Source: Acidobacteriaceae bacterium
GTDB taxonomy: Bacteria; Acidobacteriota; Terriglobia; Terriglobales; Acidobacteriaceae
Assembly: GCA_030039035.1 (NCBI GenBank)
Contig: JASHQQ010000392.1
Span: 1-63,243 of the forward strand
Length of the DNA stretch: 63,243 nt
Direction of reading: 5' to 3'
Below, one piece after another: positions 10,701-19,324 of the stretch (within the stretch, counting starts at the first letter, position 1; each line of letters begins with the position of its first letter). The notes under the pieces are model-generated. The model had not been told where the DNA came from. It saw only the letters and a list, made by a program, of their open reading frames with translations, and ran no database searches. Position numbers and translations under genes: made by a program.

Positions 10701-10965
10701 TCCCTGTTTTGGCCGGCGCGGTCAATGTGACGCTGGTTCCCGCGGAATATGTGCGGGTGAACCGGGTGGTTCCGTTGCCTTTTGCGCTCTGGTCCGCGGG
10801 GCTCACCGCAATGGATACGCCGGTTGCCGGAGTCGAGGACTCGACCGTGAGCACAAAAGGAACCGGGCTCGCCGCCATGGCTTTTGGAATTGGCCCGAAG
10901 GCCGGTGCCAGCAGGATCAGAACTCTGCCGGTGCTAACCAGGGCCCATGACCTGGAACTCTTCAT
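7732..10965 (-). CDS. secreted glycoside hydrolase family 44 (endoglucanase/xyloglucanase-like) with InlB-B-like repeats
   Basis: A 1077-aa secreted enzyme expected to cut beta-1,4-glucans or xyloglucan. ATG 10963-10965 gives a signal peptide (VLILLAPAFGPIPKAMAA) and has GAGG seven bases upstream. Three divergent InlB-B-like modules occupy about 33-120, 121-210 and 316-405, each with a 'W(T/S)GC' turn and paired Cys. Ig-like modules lie between them (about 214-315 and 406-503). The GH44 catalytic domain runs from about 504 (LIYGMNAYALD, ARWGGDNTSRYNYQ) to the end. Candidate catalytic residues are Glu709 in DLDNEP (acid/base) and Glu909 in ITEYNWGG (nucleophile), both matching GH44. The domain is full length. 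Upstream, at 11050-11063, a degenerate relative of the LacI-like site may occur. Substrate specificity within GH44 cannot be read from sequence. Confidence 0.9.
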   Translation of the reverse strand: MKSSRSWALVSTGRVLILLAPAFGPIPKAMAASPVPFVLTVESSTPATGVSIAVSPADQSAKGNGTTRFTRTYSAGTSVTLTAPAKTGSNSFVSWTGCATASGLTCKVTMSADRTVTATYASPKTYVLAVGSFEPANGVSIAVSSANKECSGSESTPFHCTLSPGTTVTLTAPAKASGNGFGSWTGCTTENTAICSVKLDANTTVTAHYNAPGTVAPTLKVTPALKSLTTAQALTVAISVNGAGGKPVPQGWLTLESGGYGSAATALGSGSASIRIPAGALSPGAADKLTATYTPNAASSSTYKSASGSATVSVTVPTYKLTIDSAHPGSGVTVNAYPAGIGNIGFGTTPFTLTYKAGTQVQLTASSPSDGFYFLSWSGCASSSGEGVCKLQVNGNTTVTANYSQPNVTGVKITPSPAIATIGTPLQLTATVEGTGSISSSVTWSMSCPACGNLSAGTLTATSGSTAAYITPYPAPATVKITATSTQAPGISGSVTATLQSPATGNGPALTVNYGNQTHAISPLIYGMNAYALDTSVAQAANIAVARWGGDNTSRYNYQTNTSNSASDWYFENGTGSGGIWPDGNFADFVSSSSSNGIKALGTMPVLGWVTNGNPSACGFPATTYPNQYGFDPYNSNCGDGEYTNQSDITGNDPTITSISNPPPAPPSAADATATWALTTWAGGWVNSFVGNGQTGASGGVAIWDLDNEPAWWDAVHRDVHPVASTYDEVTNGGIGTALAIKLADPTAQVSGPVIDYWYNYFYSKKDIESGWSSGPCYEPWQNPTDREAHGGVPMIEYYLQQFAKAQTTYGMRLLDYVDLHTYFAATYNGSGVGLAPAGDTGEQEARLNSTRVFWDPTYTDPNYPQPNYTTDPNYTSSCSPPLQAPQLIPMMKTWVADDYPGTKTAITEYNWGGQESINGAVAQADILGIFGSYGLDVGTLWGPPDPDSQIPGLMAFEIYRNYDGNKSTFGDMALASASGNQGQLSVYGASRTADGAITVMVVNKTYGALTSTLSLENLAVPSGAKAQVYQYSNANLNAIVSAPAVAVTPPAKGGTTSTLSATFPGQSITLLVIPNP

Positions 10966-11194
10966 CTCCTGGCCTCTCAGTCCGCTTCTGCGCCCGTTCG
11001 GGTCCGGCAGCTTCGCGGAGAAAATGTTGCAGCAGACTTCCTCAAACCACACAATCGTACAGCATGAGACCGATATCATGCGGAAAGGTCACTACCGAAG
11101 TAACCGCCGGGAGCGGGCCGGTCGCACAGGTTGCGATTTCGGGACTCTGCTTCGAGCCGCATGGCAGAGTTGCAACTTCAACGTGCAGCGAACC

Positions 11195-12718
11195 TTACCC
11201 GGCCGATACCTTCAGCAGCAGCACTCCGTGCGCGGGCACGGTGGCCGAATAGGCGCCGTTCGCAAACCTTGCGTCCTTGTGCGTCCACAGATCCCGCGCT
11301 CTCCCGATCCCCCCTTTCAGGTTGAGATCCCTTGCGTTCACCGTAGCCTGCGCCGGCGCGGAGCCAAGGTTCACCACGCCGACGGCCACGCTGCCTCCGG
11401 CAAGCGGCTTGATCCACGTTTCGAGATCCCCGTTCTTCTGCGGCGAAGCCTGTTTGCCCAGCGGGTCCTGGTCGATGGCGATGACTTCCTTGTTGAGCAG
11501 AATCTCCCGGGTCGCCGCCGTCATGCTTCGTATGTCGTTCCCGGCCAGCAAGGGCGCAGCGGTAAGCGCCCACAGGCTCATGTGCGTACGATACTCGTCG
11601 TCGCTCATGTGTCCGTTGCCGATCTCCAGCATGTCGGGATCGTTCCAGTGTCCGGGACCCGCGTACGGCGCAGCAGGCGCCTGCTGTTCGATATTGCCGA
11701 TCATGCTCGACCACTGGTCGCGGATGTCGTCCGTGGTGCGCCAAAGATTGCCGCCGACATTGGCGCCCCATTTCTGCACGTCGCCGAGCCCGTATTCGCA
11801 AAGGCTGTAAATTATCGGCCGTCCCGTCGCCTGCAGCGCGTCGCCCATCTTCTGGTAGACCGCCTGCAACTGGTCGTCCTTGTAAATCATTCGTGCGCTG
11901 CACCAGTCGTATTTCAGGTAGTCGATTCCCCACGCAGCAAAGGTTTTCGCGTCCTGCTCCTCGTGTCCGTAGCTTGCCGGATATCCCGCGCAGGTCCGCG
12001 GACCCGGGCCGGAATAGATTCCCAGTTTCAATCCCTTTGAGTGGACATAAGCGGCCAGCGCCTTCATGTCGGGAAACTTGTGATTGGTCTGGATGTTTCC
12101 CTGCGCGTCGCGCACGCCTTCCCAGGTGTCGTCGATGTTGACGTAGATGTAGCCGGCGTCGCGCATACCGCTCGTCACCATGGCGTCGGCGATTGACCGC
12201 ACCGTCTGGTCGTCGACCCTGCCGGCAAAAAGATTCCAGCTATTCCATCCCATCGGCGGCGTCTTGGCCAGCCCGTTGTAGGCCACATTGTGCAGCGCGG
12301 GCGGCTGGATGTAAGGATTGGTCGGAGTATCGTCGGCCGCGGTTGCCGGCCTGGCGATCCATTCGCGCCGGCCGATCGTGCCGTGGAGCTCGCCATTCGT
12401 CAACTCTCCGGTGATGAATGGCCGGGTCGGGTTCCGCGGCCCGAACAGCTCGAAGTGGTTGCCATTGGCCGTACCCTTCACGTCAATCGAAAAACCCGGC
12501 GACTTCATCGTGCCGGTGAGCTGATTCCCGCTTTGCTTCAATTCGAGGATGGTTTTTTCCTGCTCGCCGTTGTCGAGCGTTCTGCCCGTCGCCTCCCATC
12601 GTCCCGTCAGGCGATGCCCGCAACCGGCTGTTGAAATGGTGACGAGGCAAACGGCGGCCCATGCGAGCCCTTTCGGCGAATACATCCCATTGCCGGACAA
12701 AAGTGTTGACCTCAGCAT
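11195..12718 (-). CDS. GH27 alpha-galactosidase, probable lipoprotein
   Basis: A 507-aa enzyme removing terminal alpha-1,6-galactose, for example from galactomannan or raffinose-type sugars. ATG 12716-12718 has GGGAGG nine bases upstream. The N-terminus has a hydrophobic stretch ending ISTAGC, a plausible lipobox, so it may be membrane-anchored. Residues about 35-125 form a small beta domain (LTGRWEATG, LELKQSGNQLTGTM) often found fused to acidobacterial hydrolases. The GH27 barrel starts near 150 (KTPPMGWNSWN). The nucleophile is Asp271 in YLKYDWC and the acid/base Asp362 in WNDPDM. The C-terminus is a beta-sandwich (GVVNLGSAPAQATVNARDL). It is divergent from CRTAC1 protein A, and the shared 199-base gap holds the symmetric operator candidate at 12812. 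Confidence 0.94.
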   Translation of the reverse strand: MLRSTLLSGNGMYSPKGLAWAAVCLVTISTAGCGHRLTGRWEATGRTLDNGEQEKTILELKQSGNQLTGTMKSPGFSIDVKGTANGNHFELFGPRNPTRPFITGELTNGELHGTIGRREWIARPATAADDTPTNPYIQPPALHNVAYNGLAKTPPMGWNSWNLFAGRVDDQTVRSIADAMVTSGMRDAGYIYVNIDDTWEGVRDAQGNIQTNHKFPDMKALAAYVHSKGLKLGIYSGPGPRTCAGYPASYGHEEQDAKTFAAWGIDYLKYDWCSARMIYKDDQLQAVYQKMGDALQATGRPIIYSLCEYGLGDVQKWGANVGGNLWRTTDDIRDQWSSMIGNIEQQAPAAPYAGPGHWNDPDMLEIGNGHMSDDEYRTHMSLWALTAAPLLAGNDIRSMTAATREILLNKEVIAIDQDPLGKQASPQKNGDLETWIKPLAGGSVAVGVVNLGSAPAQATVNARDLNLKGGIGRARDLWTHKDARFANGAYSATVPAHGVLLLKVSAG

Positions 12719-12811
12719 CCTCACGCTCCTCCCGTTGCGACCCAAGTCGCCCCGCCTTTCCATCCCGCAATACAAGCTCGCCCATTCCGGCGCTCGGTCG
12801 GCGCCCTGAAT

Positions 12812-12825
12812 TGTATACGATTACA
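12812..12825. promoter_or_regulatory. LacI/GalR-like operator candidate, site 3 (between divergent GH27 and CRTAC1 genes)
   Basis: TGTATACGATTACA, an imperfect palindrome (5 of 7) with central CG. Flanking bases extend the symmetry (GAAT/ATTC on either side). It lies almost midway, 94 bases from the GH27 start and 93 from the CRTAC1 start, so it could control both genes. Confidence 0.55.
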
Positions 12826-12917
12826 TTCCTCTTCGGCTTCGCGAAAGTGCAGCGCGCGCCGGGGCGGCTTTGCGTCTTCTCCCGTCCATCGCCCGGTCGT
12901 TATAATCACTTCCAGCC

Positions 12918-14699
12918 ATGCTTCTCCCACGACGGCGCCTGCTGGGGTCCGGTGCGTTTGTGCTTGGCGGCGCCCTGGTTGACGCGCTCGCCACTCCCCT
13001 CTGGAAATGGCGCCATCCGCTGGTTGTCGAGGCGGCAAAGGCCGATGCGGCGCAATCCGGCGTTCAGTTCATCGACGTCGCCCGGCAGGCCGGGCTGACC
13101 ATCCCCAATGTCTGGGGCGGCATCGAGCACAAGCGCTCCATCGTCGAGACCAAGGGAAGCGGCGTAGCGTTCTTCGACTACGACAACGACGGTTGGATCG
13201 ATATTTACCTCACCAACGGCAATCGCCTCGATGCGCATTGGGACCCCGGCAAGGCGCCAACCTCGCACCTGTACAGGAACAACCGCGACGGCACGTTCAC
13301 CGATGTCACCGAAAAATCCGGCCTGGCGCAAACCGGCTGGCAGACGGGCGTCTGCGTCGGAGACTATAACAATGACGGATGGGACGATCTGTTCTGCTGT
13401 TTCTGGGGACATAACATCCTGTTTCATAACAACGGCAATGGAACCTTCACCGATGTTACGAAGAAAGTCGGACTCTGGCAGGAGCAATTCCGCTGGGGCG
13501 CGGGATGCACCTTCCTCGACTACGATCGCGACGGGCATCTCGATCTTTTCGTCTGTAACTACATCCGGCTCCAGCCCGACCAGATACCTTCTCCGGCCGA
13601 TACGACCTATTGCCAGTGGAAGGGGATTCCCATCATGTGCGGCCCGCGCGGAATGCCTGCCGACACGAACATTCTCTACCACAACAACGGGGACGGGACC
13701 TTTACCGACGTCTCGGAAAAGGCCGGCATTCTGAAGCCGGGACCGAGATATTCGATTACCGCGGTATCTTATGACTTCGACAACGACGGCTGGCCCGACA
13801 TCTACATCGCCGTCGATTCAGAACCCAGCATTCTCTTCAGGAACAACCACGACGGCACATTTACCGACATCGGAGTGATGGCGGGCTGCGCCTATAACGA
13901 CGACGGCCACGAGCAGGCGGGAATGGGCGTGGCCGTGGCCGATTACGACTGCGACGGATGGTTCGACATCTTCAAGACCAACTTTGCCGACGACACTTGC
14001 AACCTGTATCACAACAACGGCGACGGGACTTTCAGCGACGTCTCCCTCGCCTCCGGCGTGGGCGTAAATAACCGGTATGTCGCGTGGGGTTGCGGCTTCA
14101 TCGACTATGACAATGACGGCTGGGCCGACATCGTTCAGATCAACGGTCATGTCTATCCCGAAGTCGACCGGTATAACTTTGGCGAAACCTTCAGGAATCC
14201 TCGTCTCGTGTACAAAAACCTCGGAAACGGCCATTTCAGGGATGTTTCCGCGGAGATGGGACCCGGTATCAGCGAGCGGTTCTCCAGCCGGGGCGCGGCC
14301 TTTGGCGACTATGAGAACAACGGTGCGATGGATGTGCTCGTGCTCAACCTGAACGATCCGCCATCCCTGCTCCGCAACGAGGGCGGCATCCGGCAAAACT
14401 GGATCAAGCTCAAGCTCATCGGCACAATGTGCAATCGCACGGCCATCGGCGCGCGCGTGCGAGTCATTGCCGGCAAGCACATCCAGATGGACGAAGTGCA
14501 CAGCGGCACCAGTGTGATGTCGCAGAGCGATCTGCGCCTCCACTTCGGTTTGGGCAAGGCCGAAGTCGTCGATATGATCGAAGTGAAGTGGCCGACGACG
14601 CAAAAGGTCGAAAAGTTCGCGCAGGTAAAAGCCAATCAGATTCTGACGATCCGCGAGGGCGCAGGCATTATCGGGACGTACAAGCCCAGGTCTTCATAA
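12918..14699 (+). CDS. CRTAC1/ASPIC-UnbV family exported beta-propeller protein A
   Basis: A 593-aa protein built of FG-GAP/VCBS repeats, each with a calcium-loop DxDxDG signature (FFDYDNDGWIDIYL, DYNNDGWDDLFC, DYDRDGHLDLFV, DFDNDGWPDIYI, DYDNDGWADIVQ). It ends in an ASPIC/UnbV domain at about 495-580 (NWIKLKLIG, SDLRLHFGLGKAEVVDMIEVKWP). The N-terminus PRRRLLGSGAFVLGGALV is a Tat-like or Sec signal. The family is extracellular; its role in bacteria is not established and calcium-dependent binding is inferred. The gene is divergent from GH27 and shares a regulatory gap with it, so a part in glycan handling is plausible. It converges on the TPR gene with 37 bases between. Confidence 0.9.
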   Translation: MLLPRRRLLGSGAFVLGGALVDALATPLWKWRHPLVVEAAKADAAQSGVQFIDVARQAGLTIPNVWGGIEHKRSIVETKGSGVAFFDYDNDGWIDIYLTNGNRLDAHWDPGKAPTSHLYRNNRDGTFTDVTEKSGLAQTGWQTGVCVGDYNNDGWDDLFCCFWGHNILFHNNGNGTFTDVTKKVGLWQEQFRWGAGCTFLDYDRDGHLDLFVCNYIRLQPDQIPSPADTTYCQWKGIPIMCGPRGMPADTNILYHNNGDGTFTDVSEKAGILKPGPRYSITAVSYDFDNDGWPDIYIAVDSEPSILFRNNHDGTFTDIGVMAGCAYNDDGHEQAGMGVAVADYDCDGWFDIFKTNFADDTCNLYHNNGDGTFSDVSLASGVGVNNRYVAWGCGFIDYDNDGWADIVQINGHVYPEVDRYNFGETFRNPRLVYKNLGNGHFRDVSAEMGPGISERFSSRGAAFGDYENNGAMDVLVLNLNDPPSLLRNEGGIRQNWIKLKLIGTMCNRTAIGARVRVIAGKHIQMDEVHSGTSVMSQSDLRLHFGLGKAEVVDMIEVKWPTTQKVEKFAQVKANQILTIREGAGIIGTYKPRSS

Positions 14700-14736
14700 C
14701 TCCGCAAGAAGGAAACGGAGAGAACTCGTCGATTCC

Positions 14737-16260
14737 TCAATTCTGCGGCGGCGCGCTCTTCTCCCCGGAAGTTACAATCACAAACTGCTTGATCTCCCGC
14801 CGTTGCCGCTCGGCCTCCTCGGCTTGCTGCTTTTCGAGCTGGTCATGGAGTTCGAATTCGTGCCTGGCCTTCGCCGCCTGACTCATTCGATCGTAAATAA
14901 CCCCCAGCCTGTAGTGGGCTTCGCTCAACTCCGGATTGGCTGCGAGCGCCTTGTTCAGATCGTCGATGGCCGCTGTGGAATCTCCCGAAGAAGACGCAAG
15001 AATGCCGAGCTCCAGATAGGCATCGGCGCACTTTGCATCGGCGGATACCGCTTTTGCAAGCAACTTCCCGGCATCCTCGATCGCCCTGGCTTCCGCCGGG
15101 CCGGTCTTCCCCTTCAGAAGAGCCATGGCATACAGGTAATTGGCCTGGGAGCTGTCAGGATGCGCGCCTGCAAATCTGGCCAGCCTCGGCTCAATGCAAG
15201 GCAACGGATCGGGAGCGGCAATCTGGACCCTTCCCATGAAGAGATATGCCTCCGGGTCCGCCGGATCGAGGTCGGAGGCCTGGCAGAGGAACCTTGCCGC
15301 TTCTTCATATCTCGCGCCGGCAAACAAGGCAGCGCCCAGCGCGCTTTGCATCCTTGCCGAATCCGGAAAGGCTTTCACTCCATTCCCAAACACGTCCTGC
15401 GCCTGCCACACCGCCCGATGAAGCAGCAACTCCGTACCCCACGCGAAATAATTTTCCTCGCTGGGATCGATCTGCACCGCCTGCCCGAATTCGTGCACCG
15501 CGCCGAGCGGGTCGCCGCTTTTCTCGTCGCGTTCGCCGGCAAGACGATGCTGATCGGCATTCCGCTTTTGAGCATTCTCCGTGGTCGCTTCCGCATCCTT
15601 CGTCGGCTTGAGGGCGAGCGTTTCGCGCGCGAGTGCCTCGCTGGTCCGCAGTGTCGTATCCGATCCGTGCCCGCCGACAGCGGTCCAGTCGGTCACTCCT
15701 GCGATCTGAAAGCTCGGGTTATCGGCAAACGCGAAGGCTTGCGCCGGGGAATTGGGAACCGCATTCGCGACCGGTGGGATCGGCGCCTCCGGTTCGAGAT
15801 TGAGCTCCACTCTTTCCCGGTCGCCCTTTCCTGCGATCGAAACTGTCGCGACATGGCTGCGCAGGTTCGACTTCTCTCCGCTGAGGTTGAATTTGCCGGC
15901 AGGAAGCGAAGAGAATTCAAACGCGCCCGCGGCATTGGTCTTTGTCGACCTCGATTCGTTCCCGCCTTCAAGCCTTACCGTTGCGTCGCCAATCGGATTT
16001 CCGTGCGAGTCCACTACGGAACCGTAAATTGCAGCTTCATTGGAGTCAGGAGACTGCTGCATCGCAAACTGCGCCGGCGCGGCGAAAAACAACGCGGCGA
16101 CCATCACGGAAACGAGCGCGAAGCCCGTGCTCCTTCCCGCCCATGATGCACGCGACTTTTGCCAAAGACTCACGATACCGCTCGATCGAAAACTTCGGAT
16201 ACGGGACGTCGTCGTCCCGACGCAACATTCGCATCCCACCGGGGCCCAGTCATTGCCCAT
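14737..16260 (-). CDS. secreted carboxypeptidase-regulatory + TPR protein A
   Basis: A 507-aa protein, last in a minus-strand operon. ATG 16258-16260 overlaps the stop of CRTAC1 protein B by one base (TGATG), implying translational coupling; an upstream SD is weak. A hydrophobic segment near residues 48-66 (FALVSVMVAALFFAAPAQ) is a signal or anchor. Residues about 78-150 form a carboxypeptidase-regulatory beta-sandwich (GSVVDSHGNPIGDATVRLEGG). The C-terminal half has TPR repeats, ending in a charged helix (LEKQQAEEAERQRREI). The block around 'FAWGTELLLHR' closely parallels TPR protein B (FDWGSELLLHR), so the two are paralogues. The role is unknown; a periplasmic or surface scaffold for the partner CRTAC1 protein is inferred from coupling. 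Confidence 0.85.
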   Translation of the reverse strand: MGNDWAPVGCECCVGTTTSRIRSFRSSGIVSLWQKSRASWAGRSTGFALVSVMVAALFFAAPAQFAMQQSPDSNEAAIYGSVVDSHGNPIGDATVRLEGGNESRSTKTNAAGAFEFSSLPAGKFNLSGEKSNLRSHVATVSIAGKGDRERVELNLEPEAPIPPVANAVPNSPAQAFAFADNPSFQIAGVTDWTAVGGHGSDTTLRTSEALARETLALKPTKDAEATTENAQKRNADQHRLAGERDEKSGDPLGAVHEFGQAVQIDPSEENYFAWGTELLLHRAVWQAQDVFGNGVKAFPDSARMQSALGAALFAGARYEEAARFLCQASDLDPADPEAYLFMGRVQIAAPDPLPCIEPRLARFAGAHPDSSQANYLYAMALLKGKTGPAEARAIEDAGKLLAKAVSADAKCADAYLELGILASSSGDSTAAIDDLNKALAANPELSEAHYRLGVIYDRMSQAAKARHEFELHDQLEKQQAEEAERQRREIKQFVIVTSGEKSAPPQN

Positions 16261-18050
16261 CACGGCCTGGGGCTGGCGGCCGCGGCAACAGGCTGCGCGC
16301 TCTCCGTTCGCGGCGGCTCGTCGACGGTAATCTGCCGGTCTCCGGCGACATTGGCCAGCACCTGCTGGATGCCGCTGGGCCATCGGATTTCGATGCGGTT
16401 AACCATCTTGTCCTTGCCCAGTCCGAAGTGCAGTCTGGGGTCGCTCGCGGAAAGATACCCGCTCGATGTGGTGACAATGCCCCACTGGTTCCCTGTCTCG
16501 GTGAAGACCTTTACTTGTGCGCCGATTCCGTCGCGGTTGCTTTTGTGCCCGATCAGCCGCAGCGTGATCCAGTGGTTGGCAGTTTCCGTCACATTGTGCA
16601 GCACGTGGGCCGTTCCTCCGTTGGTGGAGACCACGGCATCGATGCGGCCGTCGTTGTCAATGTCGCCGATGGCCATGCCCCGTCCCACCCACGCATCGTG
16701 AAAAATCTCCGACGAAACTCCCGACACATCGACAAACTTCTTCCCGGTGTTGCGAAGAAGCATCATGGGCTCCTTGTAATGCAACTGGGGAAAGCTTTTT
16801 TCGATCGTGTCCAGATCGTGCCCCTGGGCAATCAGCAGATCCTTGCGTCCGTCGTTGTCGTAGTCCATAAATCGGACGCTCCATCCCGAATGAAGCCTTG
16901 TAATCTCGCCGACTCCCGTCGAGTAACTCGTGTAATTGAATGTGCTGTCGCCCGCATTCGAATACAGCGCGTATCGCTGGTTGGCAAGGTCGGTAATGAT
17001 AAGGTCGGGCCAGCCGTCGTTGTTGTAATCGTCAAAATCCACGCCCATGCCGGCATAGGTCTGCCCTTCCGCATTCACGGCGACTCCGCTTTCCAGACCC
17101 ACTTCCTCGAAGGTTCCATCCTTTTTCTGATGGAAGAGAAATTCCTGCATCGAGTCGTTGGCTACAAAGAGATCGATGCGTCCGTCCTGGTCATAGTCGG
17201 CGATGGCAATGCCCAGCGCCTTGGCCGGCTTGTCCAGGCCCAGTTTGTGCGAAACTTCAGTGAAGTGGCCGTTCCCGTCATTGTGATAGACCAGCATCGG
17301 GATACCCTGAAATACATCGGGATGACAATATCCGCGGTAACCCTCGCGATGCTCCCCGCACCAGATATCGTCCCAGTCCCACTTCACATACCTGTCGACA
17401 ACCAGATCGAGCAGACCGTCGTTGTCCAGGTCGACCCAGGTGGCGGAACTCGACCATCCGCTTCCTCCCACGCCCGCCGATTCGGTAACATCGGTGAAGA
17501 CGCAGTTGCCGTTGTTATGGTAGAGACGGTTCCCGCCATAACCGGTTACAAACAGGTCCTCGTTGCCGTCATTGTCATAGTCGCCGACAGCCACTCCCAT
17601 TCCGTAACCAACCCCCTGCAGCCCGGCTTTCTCCGTAATATCCTCAAACGTTCCATCCGGCTTCTGGTGATACAGGCGGTTCCAGTATTCGGGACCCGTT
17701 TTTTGCGGAATGAATCCCCTGGGAGTCGGGTCGGTAAATGGAGCTCCGTTCACGAGAAAGATATCCAGACGGCCGTCGTTGTCGCAATCGAACAACGCCA
17801 CGCCCGACCCCATGGTCTCGAGCAGATATTTGCGCGACGTGTGCGGCGCCTGATGGAGAAACCTGATGCCCGCCTTCTCCGTAATGTCGACGAAATGCGC
17901 CGGAACCAGGTCCGTAGCTCCGGAATCCTGACTCCGCGCCGGTTGACTCTTTCCGACGCATCGCGCCGGCGAGGGAGCAACCGCAATAAGTCCCGCGAAG
18001 AAGATCGACAGGGTCCCGAGCTGTCTTCCGGCGCCCACCGAGGCGAACAT
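16260..18050 (-). CDS. CRTAC1/ASPIC-UnbV family exported beta-propeller protein B
   Basis: A 596-aa relative of protein A. The N-terminus has a Sec-type signal (LGTLSIFFAGLIAVAPSPARC). Then come FG-GAP/VCBS loops (FDCDNDGRLDIFLVNG, DYDNDGNEDLFVTG, DLDNDGLLDLVVD, DYDQDGRIDLFVAND, DYNNDGWPDLIITD, DYDNDGRKDLLIAQG, DIDNDGRIDAVVS). A C-terminal ASPIC/UnbV domain follows (HWITLRLIGHKSNRDGIGAQVKV, PRLHFGLGKDKMVNRIEIRWPSG). A proline/alanine-rich tail ends the protein. It sits 60 bases downstream of the unknown 402-aa gene and is coupled to the TPR protein A gene by a TGATG overlap, so the three are probably co-transcribed. Confidence 0.9.
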   Translation of the reverse strand: MFASVGAGRQLGTLSIFFAGLIAVAPSPARCVGKSQPARSQDSGATDLVPAHFVDITEKAGIRFLHQAPHTSRKYLLETMGSGVALFDCDNDGRLDIFLVNGAPFTDPTPRGFIPQKTGPEYWNRLYHQKPDGTFEDITEKAGLQGVGYGMGVAVGDYDNDGNEDLFVTGYGGNRLYHNNGNCVFTDVTESAGVGGSGWSSSATWVDLDNDGLLDLVVDRYVKWDWDDIWCGEHREGYRGYCHPDVFQGIPMLVYHNDGNGHFTEVSHKLGLDKPAKALGIAIADYDQDGRIDLFVANDSMQEFLFHQKKDGTFEEVGLESGVAVNAEGQTYAGMGVDFDDYNNDGWPDLIITDLANQRYALYSNAGDSTFNYTSYSTGVGEITRLHSGWSVRFMDYDNDGRKDLLIAQGHDLDTIEKSFPQLHYKEPMMLLRNTGKKFVDVSGVSSEIFHDAWVGRGMAIGDIDNDGRIDAVVSTNGGTAHVLHNVTETANHWITLRLIGHKSNRDGIGAQVKVFTETGNQWGIVTTSSGYLSASDPRLHFGLGKDKMVNRIEIRWPSGIQQVLANVAGDRQITVDEPPRTESAQPVAAAASPRP

Positions 18051-18110
18051 TCCAGTTACTTCTCCGTCGCCGGGGGTTTATCGCATATCCCGGAGTTCAT
18101 CATGGAAGAA

Positions 18111-19319
18111 TCAGCTCAAGGCCAGCGCAACCACTTCCCCCATGTCGATCGCCGAGCTTGAGCGCGTGCCTCGGGGAAGTGTTGGCGCGACCACGAGAGC
18201 CTGGCTGTGGCCTTCGAACCATGCCACGAACGCGGATTGCTCCGAGCCGGCGAGGCGCTGCTGGTTGATCCAATGATAGTATGCGCCCATGTCGGCGTCG
18301 ACCAGCGAGCCGGCCGGATCGAGTGCGGGATTCACCCGGCCGACGGACAAAAGCTCGTTCATGGGCTTCTGTCTTTGCCGCGGCGCGAAGCGCACCAGCA
18401 ACGTCAGCGGCTGCGCCCTTCGCAACGCTTCGCGGGCCGCCCACTGCGCAAAGGTTGTGCTGAAGATCTGGGTGCCGGAACCCTCGGTAAATATCTTCAC
18501 CTGGAATCGATCGAGAACCGGGTCCGCCGGCTTGTCCATTCCCAGGTTGGCCGGCAGTAACTCGGCCAGATCGGTGCGCAATTCCTCGGGGCCCATGCCC
18601 GGCCGGCCGATCTCATTCTGCATGAACTTCAGAAGTGCATTCCGCACCGGCTCGAGCTCTGCATACGAGACGCAAGTCAGCACCGGGCTGTGCCCGGCCG
18701 GCTGCCCGCCGTCGACATACCAATGACCGTAGGGAGCCGGATGCGACCTGGCGCGCGTTTCCATCGCGGCCAGCAGCAAATCCAGACCCCGCTCCGGCTT
18801 GACATGCTCAAAGTACGTGCCGTGAGCGCGAAGATTGCGAAACAGCGGCCGGTCCCACGAATCGACTCCCTGGCCGATCACCGCGATCCCAAGCCTGCGC
18901 ACAGCCAGCGGCTCGGCGGGCGTCGCCGCCTGCAGCCGGTCGCCATACTTCGTAGCGGCCGCGCGAAACGCGTCGACCTGATGCGTGCTCCACAGCCAGG
19001 CCGACTCCTGTTCGACGAATTGCTCCGGCCGATTGACCCAATCGGATTGCTCCAGAGCTGGCGAGAGCGAGACCCGAAAAAACCCTCCGAACCAATCGTC
19101 CATCTGCGCCGGCGTCAGCGATGCGAGGCTCGCCAGCTCCCGGTTCATCGCCTTTCGTTCCGCGGGGAACTTGTAGTCGTACTCGATCAGTTCGCGCAGC
19201 AGGCCGGGCAAAAAGCAGAGCGGCAGCCTTTGCAGCATGGCCAGATTGGCCACCGCCAACTGTTTCGCCAGGGGCGGATATGCGTCGAACCGATCGGCCT
19301 GCAGATTGCTCGGCAACAT
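18111..19319 (-). CDS. protein of unknown function (402 aa) downstream of DUF1501-type gene
   Basis: I do not recognise the family. ATG 19317-19319 lies five bases after the TAG of the DUF1501-type gene, so the two are almost certainly one transcript. The protein has no clear signal peptide or membrane segment. It is mostly helical in appearance, with Trp-rich stretches (QMDDWFGGFF, ESAWLWSTHQVDAF) and a motif region AVIGQGVDSWDRPLFRNLRAHGTY followed by GHWYVDGGQPAG. It is not DUF1800, the usual partner of DUF1501, because length and motifs differ. A cytoplasmic partner or maturation factor for its neighbour is possible; that is inference from spacing only. Confidence 0.75.
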   Translation of the reverse strand: MLPSNLQADRFDAYPPLAKQLAVANLAMLQRLPLCFLPGLLRELIEYDYKFPAERKAMNRELASLASLTPAQMDDWFGGFFRVSLSPALEQSDWVNRPEQFVEQESAWLWSTHQVDAFRAAATKYGDRLQAATPAEPLAVRRLGIAVIGQGVDSWDRPLFRNLRAHGTYFEHVKPERGLDLLLAAMETRARSHPAPYGHWYVDGGQPAGHSPVLTCVSYAELEPVRNALLKFMQNEIGRPGMGPEELRTDLAELLPANLGMDKPADPVLDRFQVKIFTEGSGTQIFSTTFAQWAAREALRRAQPLTLLVRFAPRQRQKPMNELLSVGRVNPALDPAGSLVDADMGAYYHWINQQRLAGSEQSAFVAWFEGHSQALVVAPTLPRGTRSSSAIDMGEVVALALS

Positions 19320-19324
19320 AAGAC

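Noticed and set aside
15942..18161. A plus-strand frame of 739 codons opposite CRTAC1 protein B
   Set aside because: The repeating pattern mirrors the FG-GAP repeats on the other strand; it has no independent protein features.
18111..19319. Assignment of the 402-aa protein as DUF1800
   Set aside because: Tempting because DUF1800 is the usual partner of DUF1501, but the length and motifs do not fit.
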